Source: Parvularcula bermudensis HTCC2503 (GTDB taxonomy: Bacteria > Pseudomonadota > Alphaproteobacteria > Caulobacterales > Parvularculaceae). From it: DNA of 64,000 nucleotides. This document shows positions 44,566 through 52,038 of this stretch, one piece after another. Location of the stretch: positions 1,054,001-1,118,000 of the forward strand of contig NC_014414.1 in assembly GCF_000152825.2 (NCBI RefSeq), read 5' to 3'. Position numbers and translations under genes: made by a program. The notes below the pieces were generated by a model. It was given only the letters and a program-made list of their open reading frames with translations, did no database searches and was not told where the DNA came from. Position 1 is the first letter of the stretch, and each line of letters starts with the position of its first letter.

Positions 44566-44868
44566 ATGGCACAGATCGGCACCTTTACCCTGAAGGATGG
44601 CGCCTACACCGGCACCATCCGCACCATGACTATCAACGTCAAAGCCCAGCTTGTTCCCAATGCGGACAAGGCAAGCGACGGCGCACCCGACTTCCGGCTC
44701 TATGCCGGCGGAGCCGAACTCGGCGCGGCCTGGCGTCAGGAGAGCAAGCAAGGCGAAACCCCGTACCTCGCCGTCAAGCTCGATGATCCGAGCTTTGCCA
44801 GCCCCATGCGCGCGGCCTTCTTCGAGAATCAAGCTGAAGGTACCGGCGTCATGGTGTGGAAGCGATAG
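44566..44868 (+). CDS. DUF736 family protein, second copy
   Basis: This 100-residue DUF736 protein shares the core pattern of the copy at 10274 (ADKASDGAPDFRLYAG, then AAWRQESKQGETPYLAVKLD) but is clearly divergent from it. GGAG lies upstream of ATG 44566. It is the last gene of the transfer operon and ends two bases before the stop of the convergent nuclease gene. No terminator hairpin separates them. Confidence 0.88.
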   Translation: MAQIGTFTLKDGAYTGTIRTMTINVKAQLVPNADKASDGAPDFRLYAGGAELGAAWRQESKQGETPYLAVKLDDPSFASPMRAAFFENQAEGTGVMVWKR

Positions 44869-44870
44869 AA

Positions 44871-46034
44871 CTACTTTTTCTTGTCTCTTTCCATTTTTGC
44901 CGGACGAGGAACGATGATGACGCGCTCGAGTCCACTGAGGTTTTCCAGACCAGATTGGAGCGTCTGATACTCTTCGGTCTGGCGCTGTTCATCCCAAATG
45001 AATGCAATCATGCGTGCAAACCCTGTTCCCTCCCGCAGATACAGGGAATGATCCGCCGCAATTTCATCTGTGATGGCTTTGAGCGCAGATTGACCTCGCC
45101 TTCGCACATACTTCACTTCAATGATCGTGCTGAGACTCGGGATGCCAAGATCGTATCGTGGAGAAGTGTGACCCAGTTTCTTCAGCGTTTCTTCATCGAC
45201 GAGATCAGGAAAGATGGGGCGCAAGATTGTCCAGAGCAGATTTTGGACGTGATATTCATGGTCAATCTCCCACTTCTGGGGCAGAACATTTCGAACTTTA
45301 GGCTTTTCCTCGTAGGTCCAGTGTCCCATCGAACGCGAAACGCCTTCCAGAATCTCAATGAGTTCAGACACGCCGGCTCCGTGAAGCGGGAGGCGCGCCA
45401 GCGCAGAAGCGCATGATTCAAATGTACCCTGCAGTGCGGCACGACGTGTCGGTTCTGGTTCGTCGATGTTTTCGAGAAGGAGGCACCACGCCGCTCCACG
45501 TAGCTCTTCCTCAATCACGTCCCCTTTGCGTTCAGCTACAGCGACGCGCAACACAGGATCGATATCGGACTTGTCGATGGACACTCCCAACGTGGCTTGC
45601 GCCGACTTCGCAAGACTATATTGCCAGGGGTCGTTTTGAAGTGCGGCGACCGACTGTACGAGACAAACCCGCAACCAGCCATCATCCATGGTTGAGGGAG
45701 TAAGCGCGTTGTATCCGATGGCAAGGCCAAGCAACGCCACACCGTCAACCTCGACTGTTGGCGCGCGTCCAAGCGTGAAATAAACACGGCCTGCGAGTTG
45801 CTGCGTCCCTTCAACGAAAGCCTTTTGCAGTGTTTCAGACTGCCGATTTTGAGCGAGTGCAAACCCTATGGCCGCAATGCGTCGGTAGGAACCGTCACTT
45901 TCCAACCCCTGTATCTCACATGACGGCTTCGTCCACGGGCTCAGAAACCGGCAACAAGCGTCGATATGAACCGGCAGTTTGTCGGCCTGAACACTTGGCT
46001 GGCGTATGGCTTGTTTAATGCTTGCAATATCCAT
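44871..46034 (-). CDS. PD-(D/E)XK nuclease partner of the Argonaute
   Basis: This 387-residue protein is mostly alpha-helical up to residue ~280. A restriction-nuclease-like core follows: SPRYDLGIPSL with the Asp and, 11 residues on, IIEVKYVRRR, together forming D-Xn-EVK at about residues 292-306. This matches PD-(D/E)XK nucleases encoded with long-B Argonautes, which degrade cell DNA after the Argonaute finds its target, halting infection. The start ATG shares one base with the Argonaute stop (TGATG), so the pair is co-translated. An upstream GTG at 46046 is a weaker choice. A direct effector role is inferred from family and linkage. Confidence 0.82.
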   Translation of the reverse strand: MDIASIKQAIRQPSVQADKLPVHIDACCRFLSPWTKPSCEIQGLESDGSYRRIAAIGFALAQNRQSETLQKAFVEGTQQLAGRVYFTLGRAPTVEVDGVALLGLAIGYNALTPSTMDDGWLRVCLVQSVAALQNDPWQYSLAKSAQATLGVSIDKSDIDPVLRVAVAERKGDVIEEELRGAAWCLLLENIDEPEPTRRAALQGTFESCASALARLPLHGAGVSELIEILEGVSRSMGHWTYEEKPKVRNVLPQKWEIDHEYHVQNLLWTILRPIFPDLVDEETLKKLGHTSPRYDLGIPSLSTIIEVKYVRRRGQSALKAITDEIAADHSLYLREGTGFARMIAFIWDEQRQTEEYQTLQSGLENLSGLERVIIVPRPAKMERDKKK

Positions 46035-48334
46035 CACAGGAACCAAGGCGCCTTGCCGATATTGCGAAACCGGACAGCATCATCATCCCATGTCTCTATT
46101 TGTTTGAGGCCCGCAAGACGTTCCGCGATAAGGTCGGAATACTTGATTGTGATCGGAAACGGTTCTGGCGTCATAACGCGCCAAGAATGGGCGGTGAAGT
46201 CGAACGCTTGGCGCGCGAGATAAGTCATATCGCGGAAGGTTGAATTGCGATGCAGTTTTAGAAGGCAGGCCCTCGGCATCCCGTGGGCCGCTTGCTTAAG
46301 TTCACTTGCACCCGCAAACACAACCAACGACTCAGAATCAGCCAATTTGATGTGCACACCGCGGGATGGCCCCAATACGCCTTTTCGTTTAGATCGGTCT
46401 TTCTCCCAATGCGGCAATCCCTCTTGGTTCTGATCGAAGATCAAAAAGGGGTGCTGCTCGGCAATGTGAACGAACGCGAAAATCACGTTCTCCAGGTCAA
46501 GAGCTTCGACCGCCTGCTTGATGGCTTCAGCTTCAATGTCCTTGATTTGCTTGAACGCATGGAAAACTAGTCGCACTCGGTCGGTATTCTTCCAGTTATC
46601 TTCCCGGCGAACCCGTTCGATTGTTCGCGTGAGTGTGTCGGTTAGTTCCGTTGCATAATCCTCAAATAGAACGACGCCCGTTCGCTCACTAAGATGATAA
46701 CCGCCATCGCTGGAAAACACCGTTGTAATGCCGACGTACCGAACGCTCTGATCAAATCGAGATTTTTGTTCTGTGTGCGACCCGAGTCCAATGACGAGTT
46801 CATGGGCAACCGATTGCTGCGCTGCCAGAAGCCACGGACGACCGCCCAACTTCGCGTAGCAGGCAAGACTCACCTGATTCATTGTGTAAACGAGACTTTT
46901 ATCCGGCTCGCTCATCGTCTCGATGCGTACATTCTGTACCGCTACATTATTGCGAAGTAACATCGCTTTCGTCGCATAATAAGGGTTCTGAGGCCCAGGC
47001 AACGCCTTGAAGTCCTCTTCAATCTGCACAATCGCCAAGTCCCAGCCAAAGCCATTGTCAGCGGCATGTTTCAGTGCGTCTTCGCAAGCTGCTTCATATG
47101 CTGCGCGTGACGCTGAGTTTGCGCGAAATGTCTGAACATTGGCTCTTTCGAGACGAAATCTGCTAAGGAAACCGTCGTCATACGGCTTGCGCCCATTTCG
47201 AAGTTGAAAGTCGGGAATGCCATCGAGAAATTTTCCCATGAAACGATCGACTTGACCTTCGAACCGGCCTTGGCAAATGACTGCGATGTTGAGCTGCTTT
47301 GGTGTAAACGTGCGTTGATCGTGCGGTCCGTTGTCTTTGATGCCGCGCTCGTTCCACGTGTCGTTCGGCCGGCCCGAAGGGTGAAATACGAGCGTCGGTC
47401 GATCGATCGTTTCCGTCATGGGGAAGCGGGCGTCCGTGCTCGACATCCACTCGCCGATTTCGAAAGCGACGCCTGGAACAGCTTCAAGATTAGCGGTCCT
47501 CAAATACTCGGCTGTTTGGTTGATCATTTTCAGGCGGCCCGGCCCCTGATTCAATGCGCTCATGGCGTCCCGCGCCCTCGACAGGGTAGCTTGCCCTTGT
47601 CCCTGCAAAAGCGCATTGACGCACCAGTCGAAGTCACCGCGATTGCCGGTTAACCTCGCATCAGATGCTTTTACCCGTTCATAGCCTTCGCGATGGTCTT
47701 CCAAAATGAGTGTCTCACCGTCAATCGATGATACTTTGCCCACCGTGAAGCCGCGCGGCGCCAATCGAGAGTCTCCTTGCGGCTGATCGATTTGAACATA
47801 ACGTCCGATCGGAGAAATGCCCCGCTCGATAAGATGATCGCAAGGCGCCAAAATCTGGTGACGAGTCCGCGCATTGCAGACCAGTCCAAACTGCGCACCT
47901 GACTTCCCGCCAAACAATGTGCGAGACTCAAATTCCAGTAGCGGCAAGATCCTTACCCAATCAGGTAGGTCAGCATGCGAAATGAAATTGTTCTTCGGAC
48001 TACCCAAAACGCTGACAGGATAATCGCTTGTAATTTCTCTGGACCCAGAAAACAGCCGCAGAAGAGCGGCATTGAGAAGTGGTTTCCAAAGCCACCATGC
48101 TTCGGCGAGATCTTCTTCAGTCGATTTGTCGGCGAGCGGTTCAGCACCGGAGATTACCGGAATCTCCGTTATCGTGTTTTCTTTATAGTCACGCTTAAAA
48201 ACGTGACTTTCACCGAATTCCCCTCGCAGTTCCCGCAATACGTCTTCGTTATAAGGGCGATATCCAACGCGAATTCGCGTATCGCCGGAGAGCGATACGG
48301 GCAAAAAGTTCAAGAGAAGAGATGTGGGCGCCAT
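46034..48334 (-). CDS. RsAgo-like long-B prokaryotic Argonaute, catalytically inactive
   Basis: This 766-residue Argonaute resembles Rhodobacter sphaeroides RsAgo along its MID and PIWI domains. The MID pocket includes NPYYATKAMLLRNN (about residue 450). PIWI landmarks include YVGITTVFSSDGGY (about 531), VRLVFHAFKQIKD (about 591), KGVLGPSRG and LHRNSTFRDMTYLARQAF, ending in WFL. Slicing Argonautes have Asp in the first motif (GID) and again near HRDG; here these are Thr (GIT) and a non-acidic stretch, so target cleavage is not expected. By analogy it binds RNA guides and recognises invader DNA, then activates the nuclease encoded next to it. The ribosome site is weak (AGAG). Confidence 0.9.
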   Translation of the reverse strand: MAPTSLLLNFLPVSLSGDTRIRVGYRPYNEDVLRELRGEFGESHVFKRDYKENTITEIPVISGAEPLADKSTEEDLAEAWWLWKPLLNAALLRLFSGSREITSDYPVSVLGSPKNNFISHADLPDWVRILPLLEFESRTLFGGKSGAQFGLVCNARTRHQILAPCDHLIERGISPIGRYVQIDQPQGDSRLAPRGFTVGKVSSIDGETLILEDHREGYERVKASDARLTGNRGDFDWCVNALLQGQGQATLSRARDAMSALNQGPGRLKMINQTAEYLRTANLEAVPGVAFEIGEWMSSTDARFPMTETIDRPTLVFHPSGRPNDTWNERGIKDNGPHDQRTFTPKQLNIAVICQGRFEGQVDRFMGKFLDGIPDFQLRNGRKPYDDGFLSRFRLERANVQTFRANSASRAAYEAACEDALKHAADNGFGWDLAIVQIEEDFKALPGPQNPYYATKAMLLRNNVAVQNVRIETMSEPDKSLVYTMNQVSLACYAKLGGRPWLLAAQQSVAHELVIGLGSHTEQKSRFDQSVRYVGITTVFSSDGGYHLSERTGVVLFEDYATELTDTLTRTIERVRREDNWKNTDRVRLVFHAFKQIKDIEAEAIKQAVEALDLENVIFAFVHIAEQHPFLIFDQNQEGLPHWEKDRSKRKGVLGPSRGVHIKLADSESLVVFAGASELKQAAHGMPRACLLKLHRNSTFRDMTYLARQAFDFTAHSWRVMTPEPFPITIKYSDLIAERLAGLKQIETWDDDAVRFRNIGKAPWFL

Positions 48335-48546
48335 GAAAACTCTGAAATTGAACTAAACTTGGGAGATTAAAAACGATTCTCGAAAACGCAGAAGGCTATT
48401 GAAGACGTTGCGGAAGCACCCGATCGAAGCCGAATGTTCAGATTCTCCCCGTTCGGGAATTTTCTTCGCCTCAGATGGGCGGTCCAGCTGAATCTTCCCG
48501 ATCGAGTTGTATTCGGCGATTCCCGTCGATGATGTCAAAAGGCGTT
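48335..48546. other. Argonaute upstream region
   Basis: These 212 bases lie between abiEii and the Argonaute. Read on the minus strand, TTGACA (48533-48538) and GAATAC (48509-48514) are 18 bases apart and could be the Argonaute promoter. This leaves a leader of about 170 bases. The leader is open in one frame with a protein-like pattern, perhaps a remnant of a lost gene. Confidence 0.3.
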
Positions 48547-49461
48547 TCAGCTGAGCAACGATTCGAGGCTCTCGCACTGAACCGCGTGCTTTTCCGGGTT
48601 CGTGTCTCGCAGTTTCCGGATGTTCTGCAGCTTCCACTGGACGGCGGGCAGGTTTGCTGCGGAGGGCAGCCCGATCGCGTCGAAGTCTGGTTCGCCACCG
48701 ACCAGTGTTCGCAAGAATTGCGCGGCATTTCCGGTCAAACGGGACTGGGCGTCCTCGATGAGTCTGTTCCGCACTTGCTCAAGATCGGTGACGGCGACCG
48801 TATCAACGGTCATGCCGGAGAACTCCGCTTCGAAAACGTTTGCCAGCGGAATGAGGTTCGGGTTCAGCAATTCATGTGGCGGTCGGCTGGAGCTTGCGAC
48901 GTAGACGAGGAAGGCCCGGAAGAGATCCTCCGTAACGCCCTCATTTTCGTAGAGCAACTTCACGTCGAACAGATCGCGCGGATGCTGTCGGTCTAACGCC
49001 GCATGGAGCTTACCGGCATAGAGGTCCTCGAACGCGACCAGTCTTGTCTCCGCGAACCCGAATTCGTCCTCGACCGCTGGCGACACGCGTTTGATTTCGG
49101 GCTCGAAGACCACGCCGCGCGTGACCGGTGAGGTTTCGACCTTCACGGTCGCGGTGCCGCGTTGAAACAGGACACGCGTTGCGCCGCCGCCACCGCCCGC
49201 GATCCTGCTGGAGGTCACCCCGCGCACCTTTGAGCCCGCCACGGCGATACGGTCCATGGCGGCGTCGATGTCCGCGAGGGACTGAGGGCGTTCCCGGATC
49301 GGCAGGAAGGTCAGATCGATGTCGACCGACAGACGCGGAAGGTCACGATAGAACAGGTTGATCGCCGTGCCGCCTTTCAGGGCGAAGTCTTCCTCTGCCG
49401 CTACGGCGGGCAGAATATCGACCAGCAGCCGGACCTGATCCACATATCGCTCACGCGCCAT
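48547..49461 (-). CDS. AbiEii-type nucleotidyltransferase toxin
   Basis: This 304-residue DNA polymerase beta-like nucleotidyltransferase belongs to the AbiEii/AbiGii toxin family. The substrate-binding motif is LKGGTAINLFYRD and the metal-binding motif RLSVDIDLTFLP. Later conserved parts are FEDLYAGKLHAALDRQHPRD and DVKLLYENEG. AbiEii toxins act with the antitoxin AbiEi in a type IV system that stops growth and aborts phage infection; relatives modify tRNA. The start overlaps abiEi by 11 bases. ATG at 49461 before ARERYVDQV is preferred over the frame's earlier start. Confidence 0.88.
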   Translation of the reverse strand: MARERYVDQVRLLVDILPAVAAEEDFALKGGTAINLFYRDLPRLSVDIDLTFLPIRERPQSLADIDAAMDRIAVAGSKVRGVTSSRIAGGGGGATRVLFQRGTATVKVETSPVTRGVVFEPEIKRVSPAVEDEFGFAETRLVAFEDLYAGKLHAALDRQHPRDLFDVKLLYENEGVTEDLFRAFLVYVASSSRPPHELLNPNLIPLANVFEAEFSGMTVDTVAVTDLEQVRNRLIEDAQSRLTGNAAQFLRTLVGGEPDFDAIGLPSAANLPAVQWKLQNIRKLRDTNPEKHAVQCESLESLLS

Positions 49462-50248
49462 GGCGCGCCTCACTTTGCGGCATCAATTCAGGCGGAACGG
49501 AGATGGCGTACCGTGGATGGAAGTGGCCGTTCTCAAAGAGGGCGCGCGGCCCGGAACCCAGGTCGAACCGCTCAGGTGAGAGATGTCGCCGCCACGCGTG
49601 GCCGTGCTTGTCGGCAAAGACGAAGAAGAGCCGCTTCACCTTGATACTGTTGCAGGACGCCAGCAGCTTCTCCAGTCTGCGGGGGCGCGCGGAGGCGAGG
49701 CCTTCGAAGACCGTATCGACGATATGAGCGCTCTCATGTTTGGGCAGTTCACCCAGCAGTTCGAGGATGGCGCGTTCCGGCGTTGAACACTTTAGCAGAC
49801 CAACGGAAGAGTCGACCTTTGTCGTCTCCTCATCAGCGCTCATGTCGAATAGTTTAGTGCTGTGCAGCTTGTAACGGGCCGCATCATCCAGCCGCTTGAG
49901 CCAGGTCGGATGCGCATCGCCATAAAGGTGGACCTCTTGATCACCGCCTATAGGCACGTAGTGGACGAACCCTTGCAGATCCAACGCGGTCCGTCCGCCG
50001 ACGACCGATGAATAGTCCATGACGTGCTGCAATGAGCGAACGACGAGTTGCCACTCGGCGCTGTTTGAGGCCGTCCCTGGCCGTCGGTAGAGGCCGCGCA
50101 CAACAGGTTCGAGCCAGCCGCTGTCTATGTATTTGTGGGCGAGCATGCGCGTGATGCCGTGACGCTCCAGCGTCGGCGTATCGACTAGCCGCCCGGGCAG
50201 GACGGCTTCCAGCAGCCACTTTAACTTTGTCTCGTTTTGTCGCCTCAT
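49451..50248 (-). CDS. AbiEi antitoxin and autoregulator
   Basis: This 265-residue protein has an N-terminal winged helix (LKWLLEAVLPGRLVDTPTL, then HKYIDSGWLEPVVRGLYRRP) that represses its own promoter. The C-terminal part (SVVGGRTALDLQGFVHYVPI and the CSTPERAILELLGELPK region) neutralises AbiEii. This fits the AbiEi_1-type family. The frame is open to 50389, but the ATG at 50248 lies six bases after a good -10, with no ribosome site between, so the mRNA is probably leaderless. The toxin follows with an 11-base overlap. Confidence 0.87.
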   Translation of the reverse strand: MRRQNETKLKWLLEAVLPGRLVDTPTLERHGITRMLAHKYIDSGWLEPVVRGLYRRPGTASNSAEWQLVVRSLQHVMDYSSVVGGRTALDLQGFVHYVPIGGDQEVHLYGDAHPTWLKRLDDAARYKLHSTKLFDMSADEETTKVDSSVGLLKCSTPERAILELLGELPKHESAHIVDTVFEGLASARPRRLEKLLASCNSIKVKRLFFVFADKHGHAWRRHLSPERFDLGSGPRALFENGHFHPRYAISVPPELMPQSEARHGA

Positions 50249-50255
50249 GGGATAC

Positions 50256-50283
50256 AAAATAGCGTACTTTCGAAATTTTTCAA
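50256..50283 (-). promoter_or_regulatory. abiE promoter
   Basis: On the minus strand TTGAAA (50278-50283) and TATTTT (50256-50261) are separated by 16 bases. Seven bases later comes the abiEi ATG at 50248, so transcription would start at or next to the start codon. Confidence 0.5.
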
Positions 50284-50385
50284 GCAGCGAATTTTGAGTA
50301 TGCCTCACTTGGTACACCCAGGGGATACGAAAGTTGCTGAGATCGAAATAAGTAGAGTGGAATGAAGACGCTTGCTGACAGGCCA

Positions 50386-51651
50386 TCACTCACGGCCTTC
50401 GAGCGCGTTCATGACGGCGAGGCCGACGCTCTTGGCGGCCTCCATCGCATGCCGATCCGACAAATGGGCATAGCGCTGCGTGGTCTCAGGACGGCTATGA
50501 CCGAGCAGTGTGCCGATGACCGGAAGCGACAGGCCATTGGCCAGCGCGAAACTCGCAAAGCTGTGCCGGAGATCGTGCTTCCGGACATCCGGCAGGCCAG
50601 CTTCCTCGCGCACCAGTCTCCAGACCGCCTGCGTCCCGCAATAAGGGCCTGTTCCCGCATTGTTGAGAAAGACCCAGGTTGGGTGCAGTCGCGGCAAGCC
50701 TTTGAGAATATCCAGGACTTGCGGCGAGATCGGCCGGATCGACCGGCCTGACTTGGTTTCTTCAAACCGGAAGAAGGAGCGGTCGAAATCAATCTCTGAC
50801 CATTTCAGCTCTTCGATCTCCTTAGTTCGCGCACCCGTCATCAGCAGGAGACGGATAATTGTGATGCCAGTCATACGCCGATCCATTTGCTCCCACTCAT
50901 CGAGGCATTTGCCGAGACGGTGGGCCTCGGCCACAGAGAGGTAGCGTTCCTTCTTGCCATCCGGCGCGAGCCTGAGATTGGCTGCAACATTCTGGTCCAC
51001 AAAACCGATATCCTTCATGTAGGCGAGAACACTCTTGAAGCTGACCATTGTCCGCTTCGCTGTCCCTGTGCCGCCCGTGGCTCGGCGCACCCCATGCTTC
51101 TTGGTCTTCTGAACGACAGCGGTCCGGCCCGCGGTGATATCGTCACGCAGCAATTCGACATCCCGGCGTGTCAGTTCACGAAGCTTCTTGTTGCCGATTG
51201 CAGGGATGAGGTGCGCATCCATCCGGCTCATCTCATTCCGTATGTTACGCGGGTCTCTGGCCTTGCCTGTTCGCCGGTTGCGGTGCGCCGCTTCGGCGTG
51301 CCAGATCTCGATGGCTTTTGCGACGGTGATGTCTGCTTTAGCTTTAGCGGCCGCATCAATCTCTTCCCGGCGATCCTCGCCGAGGCGGGCATTGGCAAGA
51401 TAGACCTGAGCCTCCTTGCGCGCCATTTCACACGTCATCGTATTGGAAGCGGCAATGCTCACCCGTCTCTGTTTCGCGCCGCGCCCGACGCCCACCCGAT
51501 AGGACACGATGTAGGCCTTGCGCCCATTCGCGGCGACCCTGAGACCAAAGCCGGGAAGCTCCTTGTCCCAGATAATGTAAGGCGACTTTTTCGGGTCGGC
51601 CAAATCGACAACGCGCTTCGTGATCTTGACCTTTTTTCCTGTTTTTGACAT
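50386..51651 (-). CDS. int: Tyrosine site-specific integrase of the ICE
   Basis: This 421-residue integrase has an N-terminal arm-binding domain (IIWDKELPGFGLRVAANGRK), a SAM-like core-binding domain (ITVAKAIEIWHAEAA onward), and the catalytic domain. The latter has Arg in MTGARTKEIEELKW (about 267), His-x-x-Arg in RKHDLRHSFASFAL (about 362), His in LLGHSRPETTQRY and the nucleophilic Tyr in TQRYAHL. It should catalyse integration and excision at the tRNA-Arg(CCG) core. It lies 432 bases from the intact tRNA, with the arm repeats between, and excision probably needs the RdfS-like protein. Confidence 0.94.
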   Translation of the reverse strand: MSKTGKKVKITKRVVDLADPKKSPYIIWDKELPGFGLRVAANGRKAYIVSYRVGVGRGAKQRRVSIAASNTMTCEMARKEAQVYLANARLGEDRREEIDAAAKAKADITVAKAIEIWHAEAAHRNRRTGKARDPRNIRNEMSRMDAHLIPAIGNKKLRELTRRDVELLRDDITAGRTAVVQKTKKHGVRRATGGTGTAKRTMVSFKSVLAYMKDIGFVDQNVAANLRLAPDGKKERYLSVAEAHRLGKCLDEWEQMDRRMTGITIIRLLLMTGARTKEIEELKWSEIDFDRSFFRFEETKSGRSIRPISPQVLDILKGLPRLHPTWVFLNNAGTGPYCGTQAVWRLVREEAGLPDVRKHDLRHSFASFALANGLSLPVIGTLLGHSRPETTQRYAHLSDRHAMEAAKSVGLAVMNALEGRE

Positions 51652-51692
51652 CCAATCCTCCGGTTTGTCCGGTGGCGACTGGGTTTCCTGAC

Positions 51693-51923
51693 TTTTGAGT
51701 CAGCACGGAGTCGGACAAATAAATCCAAAAACTCCAGCAACTGCGGGCCATTGGGCCCGAATTTGAGTCAGCACCATGTCAGCACCGCGAGCCGTAAACG
51801 GCTCCAATTTCTCGCAAGGTCTCGCAAAACCGCGACCCTCAAAAGTCATCATAAACCGCGCTAAGTGCTTGTCGTAGAATGTTTTTTCGCAAGAACTCGC
51901 AAGGCGTTGCTGACTCTCGCAAA
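51693..51923 (+). repeat. Right-arm attachment repeats between int and the tRNA
   Basis: TTTGAGTCAGCAC occurs at 51694-51706 and 51762-51774; the second leads into the 18-base sequence also found at 5706. CGCAAG or CGCAAA follows at 51813, 51823, 51888, 51898 and 51918, in 10-base steps within two clusters. The spacing places all sites in a cluster on the same DNA face, as expected for integrase arm or excisionase sites. The rest of 51652-52083 has no gene. Confidence 0.6.
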
Positions 51924-52038
51924 CATGGTAGGGTCAAACTCCGAAGGCGGATGTCAACAGGGCGCGTGAAAACGAGGAGACGAAAAAGGACTACAGGAAC
52001 AAGGATTTGCGAGGCCTACGTTCCGAACTTTCAACTCG

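Noticed and set aside
48353-48637. 94-codon frame between abiEii and the Argonaute
   Set aside because: The first part overlaps abiEii, and there is no start or ribosome site in the spacer. The protein-like second half may be a remnant, but a gene is not supportable.
51693-51923. CRISPR-like array suggested by repeated CGCAAG
   Set aside because: The repeats are six bases, unevenly spaced and lie between an integrase and its tRNA target; attachment-site arms explain them.
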